Source: AC-32 sp035455445
GTDB taxonomy: Bacteria > Actinomycetota > Thermoleophilia > Gaiellales > Gaiellaceae
NCBI GenBank assembly: GCA_035455445.1
Contig: DATIFC010000067.1
Span: forward strand, 1-15,744
DNA: 15,744 bases
Direction of reading: 5' to 3'
This document shows, one piece after another, positions 6,273-12,456 of the stretch. Position numbers and translations under genes: made by a program. Below the pieces are notes generated by a model. It searched no databases, had not been told where the DNA came from, and was given only the letters and a program-made list of their open reading frames with translations. How positions within the stretch are numbered: position 1 is the stretch's first letter; every line of letters starts with the position of its first letter.

Positions 6273-7190
6273 CTACCAGCCGGAGACGGCCCAGACCTCG
6301 CGCCGCAGCCGCCCCGCCTCGTGCGAGGCCGCCGCGCGCCAGTCGTCGTTCCCGTTGCGATACGCGTAGATCACGCTGCGCGACGCGTTCACCAAGGCGC
6401 TCGCGGGCCCGCTCGTGAACGCGCGGGCCAGGTCGGCGGGGGTCGCCCCCTGGGCGCCCACCCCCGGCAGGAGCAGGATCGCCTTCGGCAGCAGCCGCCG
6501 CGCCTCGCCGACCGCGCGCGGGTGCGTCGCGCCGACGACGGCGCCCACGCTGGAGAGGCCGCGCTCGCCGACGAGATCCTCGCCGAGCTCGTGCACGAGC
6601 AGCGCCACGTGATGCCAGACCGGCCGGCCGTCCGAGAGCACGAGGTCCTGCACGTCGGCGCCGCCCTCGTTGGAGGTCTTGACGACACAGAAGAGGCCGC
6701 TGCCGTGGCGCCTGCAGGCGCCGAGGAACGGCTCCAGCGAGTCGCGCCCGAGATACGGGTTGACGGTCATCGCGTCCGCGAGCGGCGGGCTCTCCCCCCG
6801 CGGCTCGAGGTAGGCGGCCGCGTATGCGCGCGAGGTCGAGCCGATGTCGCCGCGCTTGGCGTCGGCGAGCACGAGCAGCCCCGCCGAGCGCGCGTAGGCG
6901 CAGACGTCCTCCAGGGCCCGCAGGCCGTCCGGGCCGAGCGCCTCGAAGAAGGCCAGCTGCGGCTTCACGCCGACGACGTGCGGCGCGACCGCGTCGACGA
7001 TCCCGCGGCAGAAGCGGCCGCACGCGTCGGCGGCGGACTCGCGCGAGAGATGGGCGCTGCCGGCCAGCTCGACCGGCAGCAGGTCGGGCCGCGGGTCGAG
7101 GCCGACGAGCAGCTGGGAGCGCTTCCGCTCGACCGCCTCGGCGAGGCGGTCGGGGAAGAGCGTGGTCGCGACTGCAGGCTCGGCGCCCAC
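6273..7190 (-). CDS. pyrF: Orotidine 5'-phosphate decarboxylase, long (mycobacterial-type) form
   Basis: Converts OMP to UMP, the last step of de novo UMP synthesis. At 305 residues it belongs to the longer PyrF form found in mycobacteria and myxobacteria, not the ~230-residue E. coli form. The active-site motif LADAKRGDIGSTSRAYA places Asp110, Lys112 and Asp115. VGLDPRPDLLP (29-39), AMTVNPYLGRDSLEPF and LLLPGVGAQGATP near the phosphate site are all present. The GTG start has no Shine-Dalgarno sequence, but TAGCCT lies eight bases upstream, which fits a leaderless transcript. It lies after HU and a hairpin and seems to head its own unit with the LysM, carboxypeptidase and kinase genes. pyrE is two genes upstream. 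Confidence 0.96.
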   Translation of the reverse strand: MGAEPAVATTLFPDRLAEAVERKRSQLLVGLDPRPDLLPVELAGSAHLSRESAADACGRFCRGIVDAVAPHVVGVKPQLAFFEALGPDGLRALEDVCAYARSAGLLVLADAKRGDIGSTSRAYAAAYLEPRGESPPLADAMTVNPYLGRDSLEPFLGACRRHGSGLFCVVKTSNEGGADVQDLVLSDGRPVWHHVALLVHELGEDLVGERGLSSVGAVVGATHPRAVGEARRLLPKAILLLPGVGAQGATPADLARAFTSGPASALVNASRSVIYAYRNGNDDWRAAASHEAGRLRREVWAVSGW

Positions 7191-7198
7191 TCGGACGG

Positions 7199-7204
7199 AG
7201 GCTA
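7199..7204 (-). promoter_or_regulatory. Candidate -10 box for leaderless pyrF
   Basis: TAGCCT on the minus strand ends eight bases before the pyrF GTG and fits the TANNNT -10 pattern of actinobacterial leaderless promoters. No good -35 is seen. The absence of a ribosome site before this GTG supports it. Confidence 0.35.
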
Positions 7205-7228
7205 CCGCGCGTCCCGGCCGGGGAACGA

Positions 7229-7254
7229 GCGAGGGCCGCTCTCGCGGCCCTCGC
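7229..7254 (-). terminator. Hairpin after HU, possible terminator
   Basis: A perfect 11-bp stem, GCGAGGGCCGC with GCGGCCCTCGC, closed by a 4-base loop. It lies 24 bases after the HU stop codon. No T tract follows on the minus strand, so it is not a textbook intrinsic terminator; in GC-rich actinobacteria such stems may still stop or stabilise a transcript. Its place between HU and a separate pyrF promoter fits a unit boundary. Confidence 0.6.
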
Positions 7255-7278
7255 GCAATCCTTCTGGAGCCCGCGGTT

Positions 7279-7575
7279 CTAGAACCCGCCGCCTCCGCCG
7301 CTCTTCACGGCCGTCTTCAGCGAGCTGCCCGCCGAGAACTTCGGCACCGTCGCCGCCGGGATCGTGACCTTCTCGGTCGGGTTGCGCGGGTTGACGCCCT
7401 GGCGCTCCTTGCGGTGCTGGGTCGAGAACTTCCCGAATCCGGTGAAGTTGACCTCGCCGCCGCCGCGCAGCACATCGGTGATCGAGTCGAGCACGGCGTC
7501 CACTGCCTCGGCCGCGTCGCGCCTCGACAGGCTCGCCTTCTGTGCCACCCGATCGACGAACTCTTGCTTCGTCAC
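7279..7575 (-). CDS. hup: HU-family DNA-binding protein
   Basis: A small dimeric histone-like protein that bends and compacts DNA. Its 98 residues match the 90-residue HU core. The helical N-terminus (MTKQEFVDRVAQKASLS) is followed by the hallmark GFGKFSTQHRKERQGVNPRN (residues about 46-65), whose beta arm carries the NP motif that intercalates into DNA. It then ends in a short glycine run (SGGGGGF). It lacks the long Lys/Ala/Pro-rich tail seen in mycobacterial HupB. The GTG start has a strong GGGAGGAGAGGAG ribosome site. Its own promoter appears to lie in the end of pyrE, as expected for a highly expressed protein placed between two pyrimidine genes. Confidence 0.96.
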   Translation of the reverse strand: MTKQEFVDRVAQKASLSRRDAAEAVDAVLDSITDVLRGGGEVNFTGFGKFSTQHRKERQGVNPRNPTEKVTIPAATVPKFSAGSSLKTAVKSGGGGGF

Positions 7576-7580
7576 AGTCG

Positions 7581-7594
7581 CTCCTCTCCTCCCG
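7581..7594 (-). promoter_or_regulatory. Strong purine-rich ribosome site of HU
   Basis: GGGAGGAGAGGAG lies five bases before the GTG and offers two overlapping Shine-Dalgarno registers. It is the longest such site in the window and predicts high translation. Confidence 0.8.
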
Positions 7595-7621
7595 GTTGCC
7601 TAGGTAGGACCACGGCGCAAG

Positions 7622-7650
7622 ACCCTAGCAGGCTTCGCCTTTCGGCTCAA
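7622..7650 (-). promoter_or_regulatory. Candidate sigma70-type promoter for HU
   Basis: On the minus strand TTGAGC (7650-7645, four of six matches to TTGACA), a 17-base spacer, then TAGGGT (7627-7622, fits TANNNT). The -10 overlaps the pyrE stop codon. The predicted start near 7615 would give a leader of about 40 bases containing the strong ribosome site. Confidence 0.45.
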
Positions 7651-8203
7651 CCATGCGGTTTGCTGCGCTTTTCGGCGCCTCGAGCAGCTCCGAGGCGCGG
7701 AAGAGGGGGCGCAGGCGGACGGCGATTCGGGCGAGCGCGTCCGCTCCGCCCTCCTCGCGGTCGACGACGCAGACCGCCGTGCCGACCTCGAGACCGGCCC
7801 CGCGCAGCGCCTCGACGGCCTCGATCGCGGCCCCGGCCGAGGTGACGACGTCCTCGACGAGGCAGACCCGCTCCCCCGGCTCGAAGACGCCCTCGAGCCG
7901 GTTGGCGGTCCCGTGGTCCTTTGCCTCCTTGCGGACGATCAGGAAGGGCAGGCCCGAGGCGAGCGAGGCGGCCGCGGCGAGTGCGACCGCCCCGAGCTCC
8001 GGGCCGGCCAGGCGGGTCGCCCCCGGCTCGTGCTCGGCCACGGTGCCCGCTATGAGCTCACCGAGCGGCCCGAGGACGTCGGGCCGCGTCTCGAAGCGGT
8101 ACTTGTCCAGGTAGTAGCGGGAGCGGCGCCCCGAGCGGAGGACGAAGTCGCCCTCGAGGTACGCGTGCTCGCGGAGCGCGGAGCCGAGCTCGGCCCGCTC
8201 CAC
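7625..8203 (-). CDS. pyrE: Orotate phosphoribosyltransferase
   Basis: Joins orotate to PRPP to make OMP, the substrate of PyrF encoded downstream. Its 192 residues are the family size. It has SRYYLDKYRFETRPD near 28-42, the flexible-loop residues RKEAKDHG (91-98), and the PRPP-binding motif VCLVEDVVTSAGAAIEAVEAL (from residue 113). The C-terminal stretch after 165 (RASELLEAPKSAANRM) resembles actinobacterial PyrE. The GTG start shares one base with the stop of the small upstream gene (TAGTG), so it is translationally coupled to it. Nothing is missing. Confidence 0.95.
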   Translation of the reverse strand: MERAELGSALREHAYLEGDFVLRSGRRSRYYLDKYRFETRPDVLGPLGELIAGTVAEHEPGATRLAGPELGAVALAAAASLASGLPFLIVRKEAKDHGTANRLEGVFEPGERVCLVEDVVTSAGAAIEAVEALRGAGLEVGTAVCVVDREEGGADALARIAVRLRPLFRASELLEAPKSAANRMVEPKGEAC

Positions 8204-8412
8204 TACGAGCGGGCCGCGGCGAGCAGCTCGCGCGCCTGGGCCAGGATGCGGTCGGCCTCGGGCGAGCCCTGCGTCAGCGTCACGAGCGAGCCGTCCTCGA
8301 AGTAGAGCTCGGCGCGGTCGCGGCCGCGCGCGGCGCGGCGGCGCAGCAACACGGCGCCGACGGCCGAGGCGACGGCGGCGCCGGCGACGGCGAGCGCCCT
8401 ACGAGCCCGCAT
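8203..8412 (-). CDS. Tiny membrane-anchored protein of unknown function
   Basis: 69 residues that I do not recognise. A basic start (MRARR), one hydrophobic alanine/valine-rich segment at about 6-23, a strongly basic stop (RRRAARGRDR), then a short cytoplasmic-looking part (about 34-69) with AELYFEDGSLVTLTQGSPEA and a helical end (DRILAQARELLAAARS). The charges suggest an N-out/C-in single-pass protein. The ATG overlaps the roadblock gene by 14 bases and the stop overlaps the pyrE start by one, so it is locked between two coupled genes. That tight coding overlap, with a sensible anchor, is the main support that it is real. It could assist the roadblock protein at the membrane; that is speculation. 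Confidence 0.7.
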   Translation of the reverse strand: MRARRALAVAGAAVASAVGAVLLRRRAARGRDRAELYFEDGSLVTLTQGSPEADRILAQARELLAAARS

Positions 8413-8812
8413 CCTTCTTCTTCCGCGTCGTCGTGCGCTTGGCCGGAGCGCGCTTGGGCCTCGGCTTCGGCTTCGCGAGCTCCTCGCCGAAGCCGCGCAG
8501 GCAGGTCTTGAGGTCGTAGAAGACGAGGCCGACGGTCGGCTCGGGCCCCGTCGTGGCCGCGATCAGCCGGTCGGCGTCGCGGACGACGAACACCGTCCCG
8601 TCGGCGAGTGCCACGTCGAGCTGCACGAGCTCCCGCCCGCCCCGCTGCTCGGCTGCCCGGTAGAGCTCGAGCGCCTTCTCGGCGAGCCGGCCCGCGCGCT
8701 CGTCGTCGACGATCGAGCCCAGGACCGTACCCTCGCGGTCGAACACCACGGCTGCCTGGATCTGCGTCGAGATCTCGGTGAGATGGGAGAGCGCGTCGGC
8801 GGCCTGCGCCAT
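8399..8812 (-). CDS. Roadblock/LC7-like protein with basic tail
   Basis: 137 residues. The first ~108 look like a roadblock/LC7 (longin-like) fold: an N-terminal helix (ADALSHLTEISTQIQ), the strand pair AAVVFDREGTVLGSIVDD (20-37), a long helix (ERAGRLAEKALELYRAA), and strands ELVQLDVALADGTVFVVRDA and LIAATTGPEPTVGLVFYDL, ending LKTCLRGF. Residues 112-134 form a Lys/Arg/Pro-rich tail (KPKPRPKRAPAKRTTTRKKK) that may bind acidic lipids or nucleic acid. Roadblock proteins usually pair with a small Ras-like GTPase, as MglB does with MglA; none is encoded here. The ATG is chosen because TAGCTT lies seven bases upstream; a TTG two codons earlier is possible. The family call rests on pattern, not a profile search. 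Confidence 0.65.
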   Translation of the reverse strand: MAQAADALSHLTEISTQIQAAVVFDREGTVLGSIVDDERAGRLAEKALELYRAAEQRGGRELVQLDVALADGTVFVVRDADRLIAATTGPEPTVGLVFYDLKTCLRGFGEELAKPKPRPKRAPAKRTTTRKKKDAGS

Positions 8813-8819
8813 GTCCGTC

Positions 8820-8825
8820 AAGCTA
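8820..8825 (-). promoter_or_regulatory. Candidate -10 box for the roadblock gene
   Basis: TAGCTT ends seven bases before the ATG at 8812 and fits TANNNT. With only a weak GGA before the ATG, this arrangement predicts a leaderless transcript for the roadblock-small protein-pyrE unit. No -35 consensus is visible. Confidence 0.35.
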
Positions 8826-8832
8826 ACACGCC

Positions 8833-8838
8833 CATACT
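8833..8838 (+). promoter_or_regulatory. Candidate -10 box for the YihY-family gene
   Basis: CATACT ends seven bases before the ATG at 8846, the same spacing as the divergent box on the other strand. There is no Shine-Dalgarno before this ATG. It matches the consensus weakly (ATA-T core), and no -35 is clear. Confidence 0.3.
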
Positions 8839-8845
8839 CCTGCTG

Positions 8846-9673
8846 ATGCCAGCGCTGCCCCAGCCGCTGGGCAAGTTCTTCGCCGATCGCGGCCCGCACC
8901 TGGCCGCGATGATCGCGTACTTCGCGCTGCTCTCGTTCGTGCCGCTGCTGTTCCTGACGGTCTCGCTGCTCTCGCTCGCCGGGCGGCCGGACGAGTCGAG
9001 CTACCTCGTCACCGAGCTGAAGCGCGCCTTCCCCGGCAGCTCGATCTCGAGCATCGTCCACACCGTCCGCGAGATCCAGCGGCACGCGACCGCGCTCGGC
9101 ATCGTCGGCGGAGCGGCGCTTCTCTGGACGTCGCTCTCGCTCTTCAGCGTGCTCGAGTCCGCCTTCAACATCGTCTACGGCCAGCCGAACCGGTCGTTCC
9201 TGCGCGGGAAGCTGCTCGCCGTCGCGCTGATGATCCTCTCGCTGATGACGCTCTTCGTCGGCCTGCTGATCGGCTCGTTCGGGTTCGACCTGCTGACGCG
9301 CTACGCGGGCGGCGTCGCGAGCAACTCCTACGTCGCCTACGGGCTCTCGGTGGTGGTCTCGCTCGTCGCGGTGTTCGTCTTCCTCGTCGCCGTCTACTAC
9401 CTGCTGACGAACGTCGAGCACTCGTTCGTGGACGTCCTGCCGGGGGCGGTGGTGGCCGCGATCGTGCTCGAGGCGAGCTTCCAGGTGCTGCCGCTCTATG
9501 TCCGCTTCTCCAGCAACGTGGTCGCGCTGAAGGCGTTCGGCGGGCCCGCGCTGCTGCTCGTCTGGCTGTACGTGATGGCGAACGTGATCGTCTTCGGCGC
9601 CGAGGTGAACTGGCGCGTCGCCCAGCGGCGCCGCCCGGCACGCGACGCCGAGGAAGCAGCCGGGCTCGCCTAG
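8846..9673 (+). CDS. YihY/BrkB-family inner membrane protein
   Basis: 275 residues with about six hydrophobic segments, near 19-45, 90-112, 125-147, 159-182, 190-212 and 226-248. The N-terminus (KFFADRGPHLAAMIAYFALLS) matches the family's conserved cytoplasmic edge and first helix. LLWTSLSLFSVLESAFNIVYG and the closing FGAEVNWRVAQRR are also characteristic. The family was once annotated as ribonuclease BN by error; its true function, possibly envelope integrity or transport, is unsettled. The ATG at 8846 fits the family start; an in-frame ATG 63 bases earlier would run through the roadblock gene and its promoter. It is alone on the plus strand between two minus-strand operons and ends head-on with rdgB. 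Confidence 0.87.
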   Translation: MPALPQPLGKFFADRGPHLAAMIAYFALLSFVPLLFLTVSLLSLAGRPDESSYLVTELKRAFPGSSISSIVHTVREIQRHATALGIVGGAALLWTSLSLFSVLESAFNIVYGQPNRSFLRGKLLAVALMILSLMTLFVGLLIGSFGFDLLTRYAGGVASNSYVAYGLSVVVSLVAVFVFLVAVYYLLTNVEHSFVDVLPGAVVAAIVLEASFQVLPLYVRFSSNVVALKAFGGPALLLVWLYVMANVIVFGAEVNWRVAQRRRPARDAEEAAGLA

Positions 9674-10215
9674 GCCAGCTTCGTGCGGAGATCCGCGGCC
9701 GCCCGGGCGCGATGCGAGTTCCGGGCCTTCCAGGCGTTCCCCAGCTCTGCCACCGTCTGCTCCTCGCCGGCGGGGAGGAACACCGGGTCGTAGCCGAAGC
9801 CCTCCGAGCCGCGCGGCTCGCGGGCGATGCGGCCCTTGAGCTCGCCCCTGCCGCGCAGCTCCTCGCCTGCGGGGCCGAGCAGCACGAGCTCGCAGACGTA
9901 GCGCGCGCGCCGGTCCTCGATCGCACGCAGCTCGCGCAGGAGCCGGCCGATCGCCTCCGCGCCCTCCGCGCCGTAGCGGGCGGAACGCACCCCCGGCGCG
10001 CCGCCGAGCGCAGCCACCTCGAGGCCCGAGTCCTCCCCGAGCATCCACACGTCGGCGGGGCCGACCTCGCGGCCGTAGAGGGCCTTCGACCGCGCGTTCT
10101 CGTAGTAGCCCTCGCTCCCCTCCTCGGGGTACTCCCCGGCGTCCAGCAGATCGAGCTCCCACCCCAGCGCCGACAGCTCGCGCAGCTTGTTGGCGTTGCG
10201 CGAGCAGAGCAGCAC
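9670..10215 (-). CDS. rdgB: XTP/dITP diphosphohydrolase (non-canonical purine NTP pyrophosphatase)
   Basis: Removes deaminated purine nucleotides (dITP, dXTP, ITP) from the pool by releasing pyrophosphate. Motifs in order: CSRNANKLREL (4-14), YYENARSKA (37-45), the catalytic LGEDSGLEVAALGGAPGVRS with Asp62, EGFGYDPVFLP (138-148), and NSHRARA near 166-172. At 181 residues it is slightly shorter than usual. The GTG at 10215 is taken as start, but this clips the first strand: homologues begin MR(V/L)xLA, which would correspond to a CTG at 10221 overlapping the mgtC stop as CTGA. It is the last gene of the murI operon, and its stop shares CTAG with the opposing YihY gene. Confidence 0.94.
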   Translation of the reverse strand: MLLCSRNANKLRELSALGWELDLLDAGEYPEEGSEGYYENARSKALYGREVGPADVWMLGEDSGLEVAALGGAPGVRSARYGAEGAEAIGRLLRELRAIEDRRARYVCELVLLGPAGEELRGRGELKGRIAREPRGSEGFGYDPVFLPAGEEQTVAELGNAWKARNSHRARAAADLRTKLA

Positions 10216-10217
10216 CC

Positions 10218-10916
10218 TCAGTCCGTCCAGCGGACCTCCAGGATGTCGGGGAGGTCGCCCAGCCCGGAGATGATCCGCGGCGCGTCCGCGCGCGGCGGCA
10301 GCGTCACGTCGATCAGCACCGTTCGCCGGTCGGCCTCGTGGCTGACCTCGAGCGAGTGGAGGTGCCCGCCCACGCGCTCGACCTCGGCGACGAGCGGCGC
10401 GGTGCTGGCCCCGGCGGGCAGCTGCGCGAGCAGCCGGCTCGTCTGCGGCCGGAAGGGCGAGGTGAGCCTGTGTGCGAGGAGTCGGAGCGGCCAGAGCGAG
10501 ATCAGCACGACCGCCGTCGTGATCGCGGCCGCGGAGTAGTAGCCCGCACCCGAGGCCATCCCGATCGCGGCCACGACCCAGAGCGTCGCGGCGGTCGTCA
10601 GTCCGCGCACCGAGAGGCCCTGGCGAATGATGGCGCCGGCTCCGAGGAAGCCGATCCCGGTCACGATCTGGGCGGCGATCCGCGTCGGGTCCGCGCGGAC
10701 GACCGCGCCGCCGTGCACGAGGAAGTCGTGGAACCCGTACGCCGAGACGAGCGTGAAGAGCGCGGAGCCGATCGAGACGAGCATGTGTGTCCGGAAGCCC
10801 GCCTCCCGCTCGCGCAGCTCCCGCTCGATGCCGACCGCGCCGCCGAGCGCGGCCGCGATCAGCACGCGCAGGAGCGCCTCCTGCCACGAGAGGGACGGGA
10901 TCTCAGCCAGCAGCAT
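10218..10916 (-). CDS. MgtC/SapB-family membrane protein
   Basis: 232 residues: an N-terminal membrane half (about 1-150, four to five hydrophobic segments) and a soluble C-terminal ACT-like half (about 165-232). The family core is clear: AALGGAVGIERELREREAGF (22-41) followed by RTHMLVSIGSALFTLVSAYG, then GIGFLGAGAIIRQG (87-100) and GLTTAATLWVVAAIGMASGAG. MgtC proteins are tied to growth in low magnesium and to inhibition of ATP synthase in pathogens; many environmental relatives have no known role. The ATG overlaps the rph end by 14 bases. An upstream in-frame ATG would extend it by 16 Arg-rich residues and is less likely. Its place between rph and rdgB is unusual. Confidence 0.9.
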   Translation of the reverse strand: MLLAEIPSLSWQEALLRVLIAAALGGAVGIERELREREAGFRTHMLVSIGSALFTLVSAYGFHDFLVHGGAVVRADPTRIAAQIVTGIGFLGAGAIIRQGLSVRGLTTAATLWVVAAIGMASGAGYYSAAAITTAVVLISLWPLRLLAHRLTSPFRPQTSRLLAQLPAGASTAPLVAEVERVGGHLHSLEVSHEADRRTVLIDVTLPPRADAPRIISGLGDLPDILEVRWTD

Positions 10917-11613
10917 CGAGCGCGGCCTCCTGCGCCGCGCGGATCCCCCCGATCCCGTCCGCACCGAGGTCGAGCAGCTCGTCCAGCTCGTCGCGGCCGA
11001 AGGGCGCGCGCTCGGCCGTGGCCTGCACCTCGACCAGCCGGCCTTCGCCGGTCATGACGACGTTGAGGTCGACCTCCGCCCCGGAGTCCTCCACGTAGTC
11101 CAGGTCGAGCAGCAGCTCGCCCCCGACGATCCCGAGCGAGACCGCCGCCACCGACTCGGGCAGCGCGCGCGAGAGCCCCGCCTTGCCGAGCGCCCGCGCC
11201 GCCGCCACCCAGGCGCCGGAGATCGCCGCGCAGCGCGTCCCGCCGTCGGCCTGCAGCACGTCGCAGTCGAGCCACAGCGTCCGCTCGCCGAGCGCCTCGA
11301 AGTCGAGCACCGAGCGGATCGCGCGCCCGATCAGCCGCTGGATCTCGACGGTGCGGCCCTTCTGCTTGCCGGCGCTCGCCTCGCGCTGCGTGCGCTCGCC
11401 CGTCGACGCCGGGAGCAGCGAGTACTCCGCCGTCAGCCAGCCGCGGCCGGAGTCGCGCAGCCAGCGCGGCACGCCCTCCTCCAGCGAGGCGGTGCAGAGA
11501 ACTTTCGTCTTGCCCTGCGAGTAGAGCACCGAGCCCATCGGCTGCTCGAGGTAGTCGACGAGGATCTCGACCGGCCGCAGCTGATCGGGCCGCCGCCCGT
11601 CTGCCCGGCTCAT
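10903..11613 (-). CDS. rph: Ribonuclease PH
   Basis: A phosphate-dependent 3'-5' exoribonuclease that trims tRNA 3' ends. Its 236 residues match the family. Visible are MSRADGRRPDQLRPVEI at the start, WLTAEYSLLPASTGERTQRE (59-78), GRTVEIQRLIGRAIRSVLD with the active-site Arg, and the phosphate-binding DCDVLQADGGTRCAAISGAW (116-135). The C-terminal DLDYVEDSGAEVDLNVVMTG is the usual metal and catalytic region. The ATG overlaps the murI stop (ATGA). The murI-rph-rdgB order is common in actinobacteria, and here mgtC is inserted after rph. Nothing suggests inactivation. Confidence 0.97.
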   Translation of the reverse strand: MSRADGRRPDQLRPVEILVDYLEQPMGSVLYSQGKTKVLCTASLEEGVPRWLRDSGRGWLTAEYSLLPASTGERTQREASAGKQKGRTVEIQRLIGRAIRSVLDFEALGERTLWLDCDVLQADGGTRCAAISGAWVAAARALGKAGLSRALPESVAAVSLGIVGGELLLDLDYVEDSGAEVDLNVVMTGEGRLVEVQATAERAPFGRDELDELLDLGADGIGGIRAAQEAALDAAG

Positions 11614-12425
11614 GCCGCGACCAGATCGGCCACGTCGACGTGCTCGACGGCGCCGAGGGGCAGCTGCAGGAAGCGCTCGCCCAGTGACCGGAAGGCCGCC
11701 GGGTCGCCCGTCGTCAGGAACCGGTACGAGCCCTCGCGGGCCTCCTCGTTCTCGATCCCCTTGCGCGCCAGGGTCTCGGCGACCTCCCGCGCCGTCTCCT
11801 CGGCCGAGAAGACGAGCGTGATCCCGCGGCCGAAGACGCGCTGGAAGATCGGCCGGATGAGCGGGTAGTGCGTGCAGCCGAGGATGACCGTGTCGACGCC
11901 CGCGGCCTTCAGCTGCGCGGCGTACTCGCGCACCGCCTCGGTGGTCTCCGCCGCGAACGGATCGTCGCTCTCGATCAGCGGGACGAGACGCGGGCACGCG
12001 ACCGGGACGAGCTCGGCGCCCGCGTCGAGCGCGTGCACGAGCTTCGCGTAGCGGCCGGCGTCGACGGTCGCCTGCGTCGCGAGCAGGCCGATGCGCCGGT
12101 TGCGGGTCGCCTGCACGGCGGCGTGCGCCTCGGGCGTGATCACGCCCACGACCGGCACCTCGAGCTCCTCCTGGAGCTGCGGCAGCGCCGCCGAGGTGGC
12201 CGCGTTGCAGGCGACGAGCACGAGCTTCACGTCCTGCGCCGCGAGGTAGCCCGCGATCTCCCGCGCGAAGCCCCGGATCTCCTCAAGCGGCCGCGGCCCG
12301 TAGGGCAGCCGAGCGTGGTCCCCGAGGTAGACGAAGTCCTCGTGCGGCATCGTCACGAGGCACTCGTGCAGGACGGTCAGCCCGCCCACGCCCGAGTCGA
12401 ACACGCCGACCGGCCTGGGGTCCAC
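11610..12425 (-). CDS. murI: Glutamate racemase
   Basis: Makes D-glutamate for peptidoglycan precursors without a cofactor. Its 271 residues carry both catalytic cysteines: VFDSGVGGLTVL with Asp10, ACNAATSAAL with Cys73, and LGCTHYPLI with Cys184. Other conserved blocks are YLGDHARLPYGPRP (33-46) and PVVGVITPEA (91-100). The GTG start gives the family's usual short N-terminus. No ribosome site precedes it; instead TAGAAT lies six bases upstream, fitting a leaderless transcript. It heads the murI-rph-mgtC-rdgB operon, all joined by overlaps, and diverges from a secreted hydrolase across 31 bases. Confidence 0.97.
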   Translation of the reverse strand: MDPRPVGVFDSGVGGLTVLHECLVTMPHEDFVYLGDHARLPYGPRPLEEIRGFAREIAGYLAAQDVKLVLVACNAATSAALPQLQEELEVPVVGVITPEAHAAVQATRNRRIGLLATQATVDAGRYAKLVHALDAGAELVPVACPRLVPLIESDDPFAAETTEAVREYAAQLKAAGVDTVILGCTHYPLIRPIFQRVFGRGITLVFSAEETAREVAETLARKGIENEEAREGSYRFLTTGDPAAFRSLGERFLQLPLGAVEHVDVADLVAA

Positions 12426-12431
12426 GCGGCG

Positions 12432-12437
12432 ATTCTA
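12432..12437 (-). promoter_or_regulatory. Candidate -10 box for leaderless murI
   Basis: TAGAAT on the minus strand (five of six matches to TATAAT) ends six bases before the murI GTG. It is the best -10 in the window. No -35 match is visible at 16-18 bases. The transcript would begin at or next to the start codon. Confidence 0.5.
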
Positions 12438-12441
12438 GGGA

Positions 12442-12447
12442 TACGCT
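12442..12447 (+). promoter_or_regulatory. Candidate -10 box for the secreted hydrolase
   Basis: TACGCT fits TANNNT and ends nine bases before the TTG at 12457, so any leader would be only a few bases long. It lies beside the murI box in the same 31-base divergent gap; the two may compete. Confidence 0.3.
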
Positions 12448-12456
12448 GTCGGCGTC

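Noticed and set aside
5938..7023. 361-codon frame joining pyrF-region sequence to the LysM domain
   Set aside because: The first two thirds are an out-of-frame shadow of pyrF. Only the 110 codons from the GTG at 6270 have membrane and LysM features.
8783..8845. Upstream ATG extending the YihY-family protein by 21 residues
   Set aside because: The added residues do not resemble the family start, and the extension would overlap the roadblock coding region and both promoter boxes.
8399..10162. 587-codon minus-strand frame running through the YihY gene region
   Set aside because: Only its last 137 codons look like a real protein. The rest is charged antisense text over the YihY gene and out-of-frame rdgB sequence.
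10917..10964. Upstream ATG extending the MgtC-family protein by 16 residues
   Set aside because: The extension is Arg- and Ser-rich, lies within rph and is not typical of MgtC proteins. The internal ATG gives a normal N-terminus.
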